64,000 nt of DNA from Methyloversatilis sp. (GTDB taxonomy: Bacteria; Pseudomonadota; Gammaproteobacteria; Burkholderiales; Rhodocyclaceae): the NCBI RefSeq assembly GCF_030698125.1, contig NZ_JAUYNV010000057.1, positions 1 to 64,000 of the forward strand. The letters are read 5' to 3'. The notes under the pieces were generated by a model. It saw nothing but the letters and a program-made list of their open reading frames with translations, ran no database searches and was not told where the DNA came from. A program made the translations under genes and the position numbers. The first letter of the stretch is position 1, and every line of letters begins with the position of its first letter. Below, one piece after another: positions 9,310-18,804 of the stretch.

Positions 9310-10346
9310 ATCCCGCTTACGAAACGGTCATTACTGCGAGCGAAGCCGAGCGCCGCGATCTGTTTCTGAGTACTGCCGCCCGTCTGGGTACGGCAATCCA
9401 GAATGTCGAAAAGGACTTCTGGGTGTGCTGGACGCTGGATGCCCTGTTCAACGGACTCGACAGCAACCGGCCGCGCCTGCTGTTCAAAGGCGGCACATCG
9501 CTGTCCAAGGCGTTCGGACTGATCTCCCGCTTCTCCGAGGACATTGACATTACTGTGTTCCGGGATGACCTCGGCGAACCTGCCGATGTCCTGGAACTCG
9601 ATGCCCTCAGCGGCAATAAACGTCGACAGCGCCTCGATAGCATCCGAAACGCATGTCAGGAATTCATCAACGGCCCACTGCTTGATCAGTTATTACGCAG
9701 GGCCGCCGACGTCTTCGACCAAGAACGCTTCCGCCTGGAACCCGACCCGGAAGACCCGGATCGCCAAACGTTGCTGTTCTGGTATCCCTCCGTTTCATCC
9801 AGGAATGAAAACAGCTATGTACGTTCCGCAGTGAAGATCGAATCAGGAGCCAAGTCAGCACTGGACCCCCATACGCTGGCAAGTGCCACGCCGTACGTCG
9901 CCAACGACATTCCCGGTATCGACCTTCTGGTGCCGAACATCGTCACCGTGCAACCGCAACGCACCTTCTGGGACAAGATCGTTATCTTGCACGGCCTTCG
10001 TCAATGGCATGATCGAAAAGGCGTACTGCGCCATGGTGGCCAGCGAGTCTCCCGCCACTACTACGACGTGTATCGCCTGATGCAGACGGAAAATGCACAG
10101 CACTGGCTGAACGATCACGGTCTTGGACAAGACTGCGCAAGACACGCACGTGTGTTCTTCGGGAGCACCGATCTCGGCCTTGATACGGCTGTCCCGGGGT
10201 CGCTGACGCTCACTCCCTCACCGGCCATGCTTGAAGCGCTGGGAAAGGACTACGGCGCAATGAGCGGTATGGTGTTCGGCGCTGTCCCGAGCCTGGGCGA
10301 TGTTCTGGCAACCGTTCGCGAGATTGAGGAATTCGTCAATGGCTGA
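9306..10346 (+). CDS. abiEii: AbiEii/AbiGii-type nucleotidyltransferase toxin
   Basis: The 346-residue protein carries the minimal nucleotidyltransferase signature GGTSLSKAF (Gly62-Gly63) followed by SEDIDI (Asp79 and Asp81), which bind the metal and nucleotide in DNA-polymerase-beta-like enzymes. AbiEii toxins transfer nucleotides, in known cases to tRNA acceptor ends, and cause abortive infection or growth arrest. The later conserved segments (GAKSALDPH, RTFWDKIVILH, RHYYDVYRL) match the family. It overlaps abiEi by 4 bp, so the two are translationally coupled. The gene looks complete and ends about 100 bp before the tRNA-Ser gene. Confidence 0.92.
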   Translation: MNPAYETVITASEAERRDLFLSTAARLGTAIQNVEKDFWVCWTLDALFNGLDSNRPRLLFKGGTSLSKAFGLISRFSEDIDITVFRDDLGEPADVLELDALSGNKRRQRLDSIRNACQEFINGPLLDQLLRRAADVFDQERFRLEPDPEDPDRQTLLFWYPSVSSRNENSYVRSAVKIESGAKSALDPHTLASATPYVANDIPGIDLLVPNIVTVQPQRTFWDKIVILHGLRQWHDRKGVLRHGGQRVSRHYYDVYRLMQTENAQHWLNDHGLGQDCARHARVFFGSTDLGLDTAVPGSLTLTPSPAMLEALGKDYGAMSGMVFGAVPSLGDVLATVREIEEFVNG

Positions 10347-10418
10347 CAAGTTGTACAGCGCAGACGACTAACAGCCCCAAGATCGCCAAAGGGGGTAAAA
10401 AGGGGGGAGAAAAAGAAA

Positions 10419-10437
10419 ACGGGCCGCAAAGGCCCGT
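10419..10437 (-). terminator. Rho-independent terminator after tRNA-Ser, possibly bidirectional
   Basis: ACGGGCC (10419-10425) and GGCCCGT (10431-10437) form a 7-bp stem with a 5-base loop. On the minus strand it is followed by TTTTCTTTTTCT, a good U-tract for ending the tRNA-Ser transcript. On the plus strand CTTT follows, so it may also end the abiE message. Confidence 0.75.
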
Positions 10438-10451
10438 CTTTACTGCATGTC

Positions 10452-10541
10452 TGGCGGAGAGGGCGGGATTCGAACCCGCGTTAGGTTTTCACCTAAACAC
10501 GCTTTCCAGGCGTGCGACTTAAACCACTCATCCACCTCTCC
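10452..10541 (-). tRNA. serX: tRNA-Ser(GGA)
   Basis: The minus strand folds as a class II tRNA: acceptor stem GGAGAGG/CCTCTCC, anticodon loop CTGGAAA with anticodon GGA (plus-strand 10505-10507), a long variable arm (TAGGTGAAAACCTA), the T-loop GGTTCGAATCC and an encoded CCA at 10452-10454. GGA reads UCC/UCU serine codons. The 3' end faces the accessory region to the left, consistent with use as an integration site. The gene symbol is a family convention only. Confidence 0.96.
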
Positions 10542-10583
10542 GCGAAGCGCGCGACTATAGCAGAAAGCGCCCGGGCGCGGCCG

Positions 10584-12653
10584 TCAGGGGCCCGGATTGC
10601 GCGCAGGCGGCGGATCGACGCGGTCATGCGGCAGGCGCGGGTAGCGCAGGTGTTCGACCAGCTCCTGCGTGGCGGTGTCTGGCGGCGGGGTCAGCAGGCT
10701 GACGATGACCAGCACGACGAAGCCGAACGGGATGCCGAAGAAGCCGCACGAGATCGGCTCGATACCCAGCCAGGCGTTGGCGATGCTGCCGCCGAAGAAC
10801 GGGTGGGTCAGCGATGCGTAGTAGAGGCACATGCCGAGGCCGGCCACCATGCCGCTGACGGCGCCGGCCTTGTTGGCACGCTTCCAGAACACGCCGCACA
10901 CCAGCGCCGGGAAGAAGGCGGACGACGCGATCGAAAACGCCAGACCGACCATGAACAGGATGTTGTCCGGCTTCAGCGAGGCGGTGTAGGCGGCGACCAG
11001 TGCAACCACCAGCAGCAGCGCCTTGGAAATGACCAGACGGCGCTGGGTCGACGCGTTCGGGTCGATCACCTTGTAATAGACGTCGTGCGACATGGCGTTG
11101 GCGATGGTCAGCAGCAGGCCGTCGGCGGTGGACAGCGCAGCGGCCAGACCGCCGGCGGCAACCAGACCGGAGATCACATAGGGCAGACCGGCGATTTCCG
11201 GCGTGGCGAGCACGATCACGTCGGTGTTCAAGGTCAGTTCGGCCAGCTGCAGGATGCCGTCACCGTTGATGTCCTCGATCTTCACCAGCCCGACCTTGCC
11301 CCACGAGGCGACCCAGCCGGGCAAGGTCGAGATCGTCGAACCCACCAGGTTGGTATAGATCTCGAATTTGGCGAACACGGCGTAGGCCGGCGCGGTGACG
11401 TACAGCAGGAAGATGAAGAACAGCGACCAGAACACCGATTCGCGCGCTTCCTTGACGCTTGGCGTCGTGTAGTAGCGCATCAGGATGTGCGGCAGCGAGG
11501 CGGTGCCTATCATCAGGCAGATCACCAGCGCGATGAAATTGAGGCGCTTGCGGTTCGATTCGGCCTCATCGCTCCCGGCGTGGGCGGCGGTATGCGGCAG
11601 CGGCGGCGCCGACTTGGCGGCCGCAGCAGCGCGCCCCTCGGTCCAGCGTTTGAGCGCGTCGGCCTCGTCCCTGGGCATGTACTTCAGCGCTTTTTCGGCC
11701 GACGAAATGTCCTTCGCCGAGGCGTTTTCGTGCTTCAGTTCATCCAGCCGGATGGTCAGCGCGGCGCGCTCGCCTTCGAGCGAAGCCGGCAAACCTCTGA
11801 TCTTTTCGTCGAAGGCTTCGGCGCGCGCCTTGTACATCGCGTTCACCTCGATTTCGCGCGGCGACGAAAACAGCGTCTGCTCGGTCGTCGTGAGCTTCTT
11901 CAGCACGCTGCCATACACCGCCTGCGGCACCGGCACGCCGGTGACCTTGGTGGACAGGATGACCACCGGCAGCAGATAGGCCACGATGAGGATGATGTAC
12001 TGGGCGACCTGGGTCCAGGTGACGGCACGCATGCCGCCAAGGAAGGAACACACCAGAATGCCGGCCAGGCCGACGAATACGCCGACCTCGAATTCCAGCC
12101 CGACGAAGCGGCTGGTGATCAGGCCGACGCCATAGATCTGCGCCACCACATAGGTGAACGACGCAAGGATGGTGGCGAACACGCCGATCATGCGCGCCGC
12201 GTTGCCGCCATAGCGCGCGCCGAGGAAATCCGGAATCGTGAATTCGCCGAACTTGCGCAGATAGGGCGCGAGCAGCAGTGCCACCAGGCAGTAGCCGCCG
12301 GTCCAGCCCATGACGAAGGCGAGCCCCTGATAACCGCCGAAGTACAGCGTGCCGGCCAGCCCGATGAAGGACGCCGCCGACATCCAGTCCGCGCCGGTCG
12401 CCATGCCGTTGAACATGGCGGGCACACGCCGGCCGGCGACGTAGTACTCCGACACGTCGGCGGTACGGCTCATGACGCCGATGCCGGCATACAGCGCGAT
12501 GGTGGCGAACATGAACACATAGCCGATCCAGCGCGACGACATGCCCATGCCTTCGGCCAGCGACAGCAGCACGACGAATATCGCGAAGCCGCCGGCGTAC
12601 CAGGCGTACATCTTCTTGAGCTGGCGGTAAAACGCCGACTGCCTCTGCGGCAT
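10584..12653 (-). CDS. actP: Sodium:solute symporter, ActP/VC_2705 type (probable acetate uptake)
   Basis: This 689-residue membrane protein of the sodium:solute symporter family has about 13 predicted membrane segments. SSS-type signatures include RRVPAMFNGMATGADWMSAA, FTIPDFLGARYG and AALSTADGLLLTIANAMSHD. A charged soluble insertion lies at about residues 250-365, as seen in the VC_2705 subfamily, which pairs with a DUF4212 small subunit. Here that subunit ends only 2 bp upstream. With acs next in the same direction, uptake of acetate or another short monocarboxylate is the likely role; the exact substrate is inferred from context. Confidence 0.85.
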   Translation of the reverse strand: MPQRQSAFYRQLKKMYAWYAGGFAIFVVLLSLAEGMGMSSRWIGYVFMFATIALYAGIGVMSRTADVSEYYVAGRRVPAMFNGMATGADWMSAASFIGLAGTLYFGGYQGLAFVMGWTGGYCLVALLLAPYLRKFGEFTIPDFLGARYGGNAARMIGVFATILASFTYVVAQIYGVGLITSRFVGLEFEVGVFVGLAGILVCSFLGGMRAVTWTQVAQYIILIVAYLLPVVILSTKVTGVPVPQAVYGSVLKKLTTTEQTLFSSPREIEVNAMYKARAEAFDEKIRGLPASLEGERAALTIRLDELKHENASAKDISSAEKALKYMPRDEADALKRWTEGRAAAAAKSAPPLPHTAAHAGSDEAESNRKRLNFIALVICLMIGTASLPHILMRYYTTPSVKEARESVFWSLFFIFLLYVTAPAYAVFAKFEIYTNLVGSTISTLPGWVASWGKVGLVKIEDINGDGILQLAELTLNTDVIVLATPEIAGLPYVISGLVAAGGLAAALSTADGLLLTIANAMSHDVYYKVIDPNASTQRRLVISKALLLVVALVAAYTASLKPDNILFMVGLAFSIASSAFFPALVCGVFWKRANKAGAVSGMVAGLGMCLYYASLTHPFFGGSIANAWLGIEPISCGFFGIPFGFVVLVIVSLLTPPPDTATQELVEHLRYPRLPHDRVDPPPARNPGP

Positions 12654-12655
12654 GG

Positions 12656-12916
12656 TCAGACGTCCTCGTTCACGCCGTACTCGCGGTCAAAGCGGTTCAT
12701 CACCCGCGCGTAGTAGCCGATGATCAGTACGTAGACGATGAGCGAGCCCTGGGCGCCCATGTAGAAGGCGAGCGGCCAGCCGAGAAAGGACCATTCGTTG
12801 AGCTCGCGGGCGAAAAACACCGGTACGAAGGTGACCGTGAACCAGATGACGAGCAGCACCAGCGTGACGCGAAGGTTCCTGCGCCAGTATTCGCGGTGGC
12901 GTTCGGACAACTGCAT
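12656..12916 (-). CDS. DUF4212 small subunit of the SSS-type symporter
   Basis: The 86-residue protein has two hydrophobic segments (LRVTLVLLVIWFTVTFVPVF and YMGAQGSLIVYVLIIGYYA) and the DUF4212 features W-x-x-NL near the start, and F-x-G-WPL-x-F-x-x-x-AQG in the middle. Members are found almost always just ahead of a VC_2705-type sodium:solute symporter, as here with a 2-bp gap, so the two should be co-translated and form one transporter. It follows acs after 157 bp that hold two strong stem-loops. Confidence 0.9.
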   Translation of the reverse strand: MQLSERHREYWRRNLRVTLVLLVIWFTVTFVPVFFARELNEWSFLGWPLAFYMGAQGSLIVYVLIIGYYARVMNRFDREYGVNEDV

Positions 12917-12984
12917 CAGCGTGTGCTCGGCAGCATGTTCGGTGCAGTCAGGCCGCGATGGCCATTGGACGGCGTCAGGTCAGT

Positions 12985-13020
12985 CCGGGGCGGGCGCCGG
13001 TGTGACGGCGCCCGCCCCGG
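12985..13020. other. Very stable 15-bp stem-loop between acs and the transporter genes
   Basis: CCGGGGCGGGCGCCG (12985-12999) pairs perfectly with CGGCGCCCGCCCCGG (13006-13020) around a 6-base loop. There is no T-run on either side, so it is not a standard terminator. It could slow transcription or protect the upstream acs message from 3' decay, giving unequal amounts of Acs and transporter. Confidence 0.6.
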
Positions 13021-13042
13021 TGTGATCGGGTTGAGTGTTGCA

Positions 13043-13062
13043 CGCCCGGCCGGAGCCGGGCG
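13043..13062. other. 8-bp stem-loop just after the acs stop
   Basis: CGCCCGGC (13043-13050) and GCCGGGCG (13055-13062) pair around the tetraloop CGGA (TCCG in the acs transcript), 11 bp past the acs stop on the minus strand. No U-tract follows. With the neighbouring 15-bp stem it forms a double hairpin between two genes of one probable operon. Confidence 0.55.
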
Positions 13063-13073
13063 TCAGCGCTCGA

Positions 13074-15044
13074 TCAGAGGGCTTGCGCCAGCTGTTCGAG
13101 GATGGCCGGATTTTCCAGCGTCGAGGTGTCCTGCGTGATCTGCTCGCCCTTGGCGATCGAGCGCAGCAGGCGGCGCATGATCTTGCCCGAGCGGGTCTTC
13201 GGCAGGTTGTCACCGAAACGCAGATCCTTGGGCTTGGCGATCGGGCCGATCTCCTTGCCCACCCAGTTGCGCAGTTCGGTGGCGATCTGCTTGGCTTCAT
13301 CGCCGGTCGGACGCGAACGCTTCAGCACGACGAAGGCGCAGATGGCCTCGCCGGTCAGATCGTCCGGACGCCCGACCACGGCGGCTTCGGCCACCAGCGG
13401 GTGCGACACCAGCGCGGATTCGATTTCCATCGTGCCCATGCGGTGACCCGATACGTTCAGCACGTCGTCGATGCGGCCGGTGATCGTGAAGTAGCCGGTC
13501 TTGGCGTCGCGGATCGCACCGTCGCCTGCCAGGTAGTAACGCCCCTGGAAGTCGGCCGGGTAGTAGCTCTTCACGAAGCGGTCCGGATCACCGTAGATCG
13601 TGCGGATCATCGACGGCCACGGCTTCTTGACCACCAGGATGCCGCCCTGCCCCCACGGTACGTCGTTGCCGGTTTCATCGACGACGGCGGCCTGGATGCC
13701 CGGGAAAGGCAGCGTGCACGAACCCGGCACCATCGGTGTGGCGCCCGGCATCGGCGTGATCATGTGGCCGCCGGTTTCGGTCTGCCAGAAGGTATCGACG
13801 ATGGGGCAGCGGCTGCCGCCGACGTTTTCGTAGTACCACTCCCAGGCGGCCGGATTGATCGGCTCGCCAACGGAACCCAGGATGCGCAGGCTGGCAAGAT
13901 CGTAGCTCTTCGGATGCACGGCCACATTCGCGTCGGCAGACTTGATCAGCGAACGGATGGCGGTCGGCGCGGTGTAGAACACGCTCACCTTGTGGTCCTG
14001 GATCATCTTCCAGAAGCGGCCGGCGTCCGGGTAGGTGGGCACGCCTTCGAACACGATTTCGGTCGCACCGCAGGCCAGCGGGCCGTAGGTGATGTAGGTG
14101 TGGCCGGTCACCCAGCCGATGTCGGCGGTACACCAGAAAACATCCGACGGCTTGATGTCGAAGGTCCACTTCATCGTCAGGATGGCGTGCAGCAGATAGC
14201 CGCCCGACGAGTGCTGCACGCCCTTGGGCTTGCCGGTCGAACCGGAGGTGTAGAGCAGGAACAGCGGGTGTTCGGCATCGACCCATTCAGGGGCACAGTC
14301 GGCGGCCTGGCCTTCGGTGATTTCGTGCAGCCACTCGTCGCGGCCAGCGACCATGTTGCAGGTGCCACCGGTGCGCTTGTAGACGATGACCGTCGAGCAG
14401 GCTTCGCAGCCACCCATGCCGAAAGCCTCGTCGACGATGGGTTTGAGCGGAATGTTCTTGCCGCCGCGGCACTGTTCGTCGGCGGTGATCAGCATGACTG
14501 CGCCGGCGTCGCTGATGCGATCGCGCAGCGACTGCGCCGAAAAGCCGCCGAACACCACCGAGTGGGTGGCGCCGATGCGGGCGCAGGCCTGCATGGCAAC
14601 GATGCCTTCGATCGACATCGGCATGTAGATGACGACCCGGTCACCCTTCTTCACGCCCTTGGCGCGCAGCGCGTTGCCGAGCTTGCACACGCGGTCCAGC
14701 AGGTCGCTGTAGGTGACACGGGTGACGGCGCCGCCGTCGGCTTCGAAAATGATGGCTGTCTTGTCACCCAGACCGGCTTCGACGTTGCGGTCGAGACAGT
14801 TGTAGGACACGTTCAGCTTGCCGTCTTCGAACCACTTGAAGAACGGGCGGTTGTCTTCATTCAGCGTGCGGGTAAACGGCGTCTGCCAGCTCACGTGTTC
14901 GCGCGCCAGGCGCGCCCAGTAGCCTTCGTAGTCGCGCTCGGCTTCGGCACACAGCGCGCGATAGGCGTCCATGCCGGACACGGCGGCGCCGTCAACCAGC
15001 GCCTGCGGGGGGTGATACACGTGAACTTCGGATGCTTCGGACAT
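13074..15044 (-). CDS. acs: Acetyl-CoA synthetase (AMP-forming)
   Basis: The 656-residue enzyme has the usual length for Acs. It activates acetate with ATP and CoA to acetyl-CoA through acetyl-AMP. Visible marks are the P-loop-like [16 protein letters not shown], the [11 protein letters not shown] motif, [11 protein letters not shown], the hinge and CoA region [13 protein letters not shown], and [10 protein letters not shown] with the catalytic Lys that is a known acetylation target. AGGAGG lies ahead of ATG 15044. Together with the downstream DUF4212 and symporter genes it forms an acetate-scavenging module. Confidence 0.97.
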   Translation of the reverse strand: MSEASEVHVYHPPQALVDGAAVSGMDAYRALCAEAERDYEGYWARLAREHVSWQTPFTRTLNEDNRPFFKWFEDGKLNVSYNCLDRNVEAGLGDKTAIIFEADGGAVTRVTYSDLLDRVCKLGNALRAKGVKKGDRVVIYMPMSIEGIVAMQACARIGATHSVVFGGFSAQSLRDRISDAGAVMLITADEQCRGGKNIPLKPIVDEAFGMGGCEACSTVIVYKRTGGTCNMVAGRDEWLHEITEGQAADCAPEWVDAEHPLFLLYTSGSTGKPKGVQHSSGGYLLHAILTMKWTFDIKPSDVFWCTADIGWVTGHTYITYGPLACGATEIVFEGVPTYPDAGRFWKMIQDHKVSVFYTAPTAIRSLIKSADANVAVHPKSYDLASLRILGSVGEPINPAAWEWYYENVGGSRCPIVDTFWQTETGGHMITPMPGATPMVPGSCTLPFPGIQAAVVDETGNDVPWGQGGILVVKKPWPSMIRTIYGDPDRFVKSYYPADFQGRYYLAGDGAIRDAKTGYFTITGRIDDVLNVSGHRMGTMEIESALVSHPLVAEAAVVGRPDDLTGEAICAFVVLKRSRPTGDEAKQIATELRNWVGKEIGPIAKPKDLRFGDNLPKTRSGKIMRRLLRSIAKGEQITQDTSTLENPAILEQLAQAL

Positions 15045-15261
15045 ACAACCTCCTCCATCGAATCAAAATCTGCACGCTTGCGGGCTCACGCAGCAATACA
15101 AGTACGGCCTTGTGGGCCTGAGTCAGGCGCATGGGTGCGCTCGAATTCCATTTATTACAGCCCGGAGGGCTTACAACCCCCTTACTGCAGGGGTACCCGC
15201 CGAGACCGTCAAGTGCGGATGGTAATATCGCGCTCGATCTTTTGCCCGACTTGCGTCAAAT

Positions 15262-15786
15262 ATGCTCAATCTTGGACGTGTTCTAAAAAGCATGATCTTC
15301 GCCAGCCGCTGGTTGCAGGCGCCGCTCTACTTCGGTCTGATCGTTGCTCAGGCGGTGTATGTCTACCTGTTCATGGTCGAACTGTCGCACCTGATCCACA
15401 AGATCGGGTCGCTCAGTGAAAACGACATCATGCTCATCGTGCTGGGCCTGATCGACGTGGTGATGATCGCCAACCTGCTGATCATGGTCATTGTCGGCGG
15501 CTACGAAACCTTCGTGTCCCGACTCAACCTCGAAGACCACCCGGACCAGCCGGAATGGCTGTCGCACGTGAACGCCGGCGTGCTGAAGGTGAAACTGGCC
15601 ACTGCGCTGATCGGCATTTCAGCCATCCACCTGCTGAAAACCTTCATCAACGCTGAACAGCTGACCGACCGCGTCGTGCTGTGGCAGGTGGTGATCCACA
15701 TGGTGTTCGTCTTGTCGGCACTCGCCATGGCCTACACCGACAAGCTGATGACGCAAACGCTGCTGCTGAACAAGCAGCATCACTGA
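15262..15786 (+). CDS. yqhA: YqhA/UPF0114 family membrane protein
   Basis: This 174-residue protein matches the TIGR00645/YqhA family: [13 protein letters not shown] near the start, the second membrane segment with [20 protein letters not shown], then [14 protein letters not shown]-like [13 protein letters not shown] and a C-terminal segment [17 protein letters not shown]. Three to four membrane helices are predicted. The function is unknown. The start at ATG 15262 lines up with known members, though no clear ribosome binding site precedes it. It diverges from acs across about 217 bp and is 48 bp ahead of fumarase. Confidence 0.9.
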   Translation: MLNLGRVLKSMIFASRWLQAPLYFGLIVAQAVYVYLFMVELSHLIHKIGSLSENDIMLIVLGLIDVVMIANLLIMVIVGGYETFVSRLNLEDHPDQPEWLSHVNAGVLKVKLATALIGISAIHLLKTFINAEQLTDRVVLWQVVIHMVFVLSALAMAYTDKLMTQTLLLNKQHH

Positions 15787-15834
15787 GCGTCGTGACTGGC
15801 CGCCACCCGCGGCCGCTTCAAGAGGACCTTTCCC

Positions 15835-17370
15835 ATGAGCCAGCCCATCCGTCAGGACGACTTCATCCAGTCGATCGCCGACGCCTTCCAGTTCATTTCC
15901 TGTTATCACCCGCTCGATTACATCCAGGCGCTCGGTGCGGCCTACGAACGCGAACAGTCGCCGGCGGCGAAGGATGCGATCGCGCAGATCCTGACCAATT
16001 CGCGCATGTGCGCCGAAGGTCGCCGCCCGATCTGCCAGGATACGGGAATCGCCGTCGTCTTCCTGAAGGTGGGCATGAACGTGCGCTGGGACGCCACGAT
16101 GAACGTGACCGACATGGTCAACGAAGGCGTGCGGCGCGCCTATCTGCACCCGGACAACACGCTGCGCGCCTCGGTGCTGCTCGACCCGGCAGGTGCGCGG
16201 AAGAATTCGAAGGACAACACACCGGCCGTCATCCACTACGAAATCGTGCCGGGTGACCACGTTGAGGTGATCTGTGCCGCCAAGGGCGGCGGCTCGGAAA
16301 ACAAGTCGAAGATGGTCATGCTGAACCCGTCCGATTCCATCGTGGACTGGGTACTCAAGACGGTGCCGACCATGGGTGCCGGCTGGTGCCCGCCGGGCAT
16401 GCTGGGCATCGGCATCGGCGGCACGCCGGAAAAGGCCATGCTGCTAGCCAAGGAATCGCTGATGGAGCCGATCAACATCCAGTTCCTGGCGGAGAAGGCG
16501 GCGCGCGGCGAAAAGCTCACGCGCGTCGAAGAGCTGCGACTCGAACTGATGGAGAAGGTGAACGCGCTGGGCATCGGCGCCCAGGGGCTGGGCGGTCTGG
16601 CCACCGTGCTCGACGTGAAGATTCTCGACTACCCGACACATGCCGCGTCGCTGCCGGTGGCGATGATTCCGAACTGCGCAGCCACCCGGCACGTGCATTT
16701 CCATCTCGATGGCTCCGGCCCGGCCGTGCTCGAAGCGCCGCGTCTGGAAGACTGGCCGGACGTGACCTGGCAGCCGGACACCAAGAATTCGAAGCGGGTC
16801 GACCTGAATGCGCTGACGCCAGCGGAAGTCGCGTCATGGAAGCCGGGCCAGACCCTGCTGCTGAACGGCAAGATGCTGACCGGCCGCGATGCCGCGCACA
16901 AGCGCATTGCCGACATGCTGGCGAAGGGCGAGAAGCTGCCGGTCGATTTCGCCAACCGCGTCATCTACTACGTCGGCCCGGTCGATCCGGTGCGCGACGA
17001 AGTGGTCGGCCCGGCCGGCCCGACGACGGCGACCCGCATGGACAAGTTCACCGAAATGATGCTGGCGCAGACCGGTCTGATCGCGATGGTGGGCAAGGCC
17101 GAGCGCGGCCCGGTCGCGATCGAGGCCATCCGCAAGCACAAGAGCGCCTACCTGATGGCGGTGGGCGGCGCCGCCTATCTGGTGTCGAAGGCGATCAAGG
17201 GTGCGCGCGTGCTCGGGTTCGAAGACATGGGCATGGAGGCGATCTACGAGTTCGACGTGGTCGACATGCCGGTCACCGTGGCGGTGGATGCCGGCGGCAC
17301 CTCGGTGCACGACACCGGGCCGAAGGAATGGCAGGCGCGGATCGGCAAGATTCCGGTCGCCACGATGTGA
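15835..17370 (+). CDS. fumA: Fumarate hydratase, class I (iron-sulfur)
   Basis: The 511-residue single-chain enzyme joins the two class I fumarase domains, which together ligate a 4Fe-4S cluster and hydrate fumarate to malate in the TCA cycle. Features: GRRPICQDTGIAVVF with the first cluster Cys, the AAKGGGSENKSKM substrate loop, IPNCAATRHVHFHLDGSGP with another Cys, and the C-terminal TTATRMDKFTEMML and GPKEWQARIGK segments. AGAGGACC lies ahead of ATG 15835. Class I enzymes are oxygen-sensitive; with acs nearby it fits growth on acetate. Confidence 0.96.
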   Translation: MSQPIRQDDFIQSIADAFQFISCYHPLDYIQALGAAYEREQSPAAKDAIAQILTNSRMCAEGRRPICQDTGIAVVFLKVGMNVRWDATMNVTDMVNEGVRRAYLHPDNTLRASVLLDPAGARKNSKDNTPAVIHYEIVPGDHVEVICAAKGGGSENKSKMVMLNPSDSIVDWVLKTVPTMGAGWCPPGMLGIGIGGTPEKAMLLAKESLMEPINIQFLAEKAARGEKLTRVEELRLELMEKVNALGIGAQGLGGLATVLDVKILDYPTHAASLPVAMIPNCAATRHVHFHLDGSGPAVLEAPRLEDWPDVTWQPDTKNSKRVDLNALTPAEVASWKPGQTLLLNGKMLTGRDAAHKRIADMLAKGEKLPVDFANRVIYYVGPVDPVRDEVVGPAGPTTATRMDKFTEMMLAQTGLIAMVGKAERGPVAIEAIRKHKSAYLMAVGGAAYLVSKAIKGARVLGFEDMGMEAIYEFDVVDMPVTVAVDAGGTSVHDTGPKEWQARIGKIPVATM

Positions 17371-17610
17371 TGCGGTCGCCCTTCCGGCGATCCCTCCAGT
17401 GCATGACTGACCGGTGCCTGCCGGTCAGGTGTTGAGCCGAATCGTACGAGAGGCCGTGACTGAAGCGGCCCGCCCTTCCTCCCCGGGGTCCGTTCAGGCC
17501 TGGTCGTGATCCGCGATCAGGCCTGAGCGGGCGCTGCAAGTCCGCCGCCGTGCCCTGCGAGGTGCGGATCCTTTCACTTGCAGGCCGTTGCGGCCGACAG
17601 GAGGAAAGCC
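17371..17610. other. Intergenic region with inverted repeats after fumarase
   Basis: CTGACCGG (17407-17414) and CCGGTCAG (17421-17428) form an 8-bp stem without a T-run, 37 bp after the fumarase stop. A second pair, TCAGGCCTG at 17494-17502 and again at 17517-17525, is palindromic and could fold into a larger hairpin. These probably mark the end of the fumarase message. No gene is seen. Confidence 0.5.
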
Positions 17611-18804
17611 TTGATATTCGAAGCCGGACGCATTTTCGAACTGGTCGGCTGGCCGGCGGTGCTGCTAACCGCGTGGCTGGCGGGCGAACTGGCGCATCGC
17701 GGCCTGGGCGTGCCGCGGGTGTGCGCCTACTCGCTGGCCGGCATCGTCAGCAGCGCGCTCAACACCGTTCAGGCCGACGCGCAAACCACTGCCGCCCTGT
17801 CCTTCCTGGCCAATTTCGCGCTCGGCCTGTTCCTGTTCGAGCTGGGTCACCGCATCAATCTGCGCTGGCTGGTCAATAACCCGTGGCTGCTGGTCAGCGG
17901 CATCGCGGAATCGCTGCTGACCTTCTTCGTGGTGCGCGGCATCGCACTCGCCATGGGTCAGCCGGACGATATCGCCATGGTACTGGGCGCACTGTCGGTC
18001 GCCACGTCTCCGGCCGCACTGGTGCGGGTGGTGAATGACCTGCGCTGCTCCGGCCAGGTGACCGAGCGCGCGCTGCACCTGTGCGCGATCAACTGCCTGC
18101 TTTCGGTGCTGCTGATGAAGGGCGCCATCGGCTATTGGCAACTGCTGGCGTCGGGTAGCCTGGTCAATGCGCTGTGGAACAGTGCAGCCATCCTCGCGGT
18201 ATCGGTCGGCTGCGGCATTCTGGTCGGTTTTCCGCTGCCCTGGCTGCTGCGCCGGCTGCGCGCCGACGAACGCGGCGTGACGACGGTGTTCGCGCTGGCG
18301 GTCATGCTGGTGACGCTGCTGACCCAGGGCGTGAACGTGTCGCCGCTGCTCGCCGCGCTCACGCTGGGCGTGCTGATCCGCCGCCGCAAACTGCTGCTGA
18401 CGCCGGCCCAGCGCAATTTCGGCGTGCTGGGCGATCTGCTGACGGTGTTCCTCTTTGTGTTCGTTGCCGGCATGGCGACCTGGCCCACCACCGCAGCTGC
18501 GCTGGCGCTGGCGGTGCTGATGTCCGCCGGGCGCATTGCCGCCAAGGTGGCGGCGAGCGCTGCGTTCGCCCATATCAGCGGCACCAGCACGCGCAAGGGA
18601 GCGCTGACCGGATTCGCGCTGGCGCCGCTGTCGACCTTCGCGCTGCTGCTGCTCGAATACAGTCGCAGCGCCGGTTTCGGTCTTGCCGACGGCGCGTTGT
18701 CGGCGATCGCCGGCATGGTGATCGTGATGGAATTCGTCGGCCCGCTGTTCGCCCAGTGGGCGTTGATGCTGGCCGGCGAAACGCAGCATGAGGAGCGCGC
18801 CTGA
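17611..18804 (+). CDS. Cation:proton antiporter (CPA2/Kef-like membrane domain)
   Basis: I start this protein at TTG 17611 because AGGAGG lies at 17599-17604, giving 397 residues. An in-frame upstream TTG at 17578 lacks a ribosome binding site. About 12 hydrophobic segments and the patterns [17 protein letters not shown] and [19 protein letters not shown] fit the Na_H_Exchanger/CPA2 antiporters. No TrkA-N nucleotide-binding domain follows, so it is the short membrane-only form. The ion is not predictable. It overlaps the next gene by one base (TGATG), suggesting co-translation. Confidence 0.85.
   Translation: MIFEAGRIFELVGWPAVLLTAWLAGELAHRGLGVPRVCAYSLAGIVSSALNTVQADAQTTAALSFLANFALGLFLFELGHRINLRWLVNNPWLLVSGIAESLLTFFVVRGIALAMGQPDDIAMVLGALSVATSPAALVRVVNDLRCSGQVTERALHLCAINCLLSVLLMKGAIGYWQLLASGSLVNALWNSAAILAVSVGCGILVGFPLPWLLRRLRADERGVTTVFALAVMLVTLLTQGVNVSPLLAALTLGVLIRRRKLLLTPAQRNFGVLGDLLTVFLFVFVAGMATWPTTAAALALAVLMSAGRIAAKVAASAAFAHISGTSTRKGALTGFALAPLSTFALLLLEYSRSAGFGLADGALSAIAGMVIVMEFVGPLFAQWALMLAGETQHEERA

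Larger units (their letters stand above)
1..10451. mobile_element. Putative decayed tRNA-Ser-anchored defence island (left end outside window)
   Basis: The stretch holds only accessory genes: a broken ISAs1 transposase, an AbiEii remnant, an Hhe-type helicase/nuclease, an integrase tail with a frameshift, and an AbiE pair. It ends at the CCA 3' end of a tRNA-Ser gene on the minus strand, which is the orientation expected if an element inserted at the tRNA 3' end. To the right, ordinary metabolic genes begin at once. I could not find a second copy of the tRNA 3' end inside the window, so the left boundary is unknown. The island call is inference from content and position. Confidence 0.45.

Noticed and set aside
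10512-12713. 733-codon plus-strand frame opposite the symporter
   Set aside because: Antisense shadow; the opposite strand has all transporter motifs.
13035-15419. 794-codon plus-strand frame opposite acs
   Set aside because: Antisense shadow of acs, extending into intergenic DNA; no ribosome binding site or family match.
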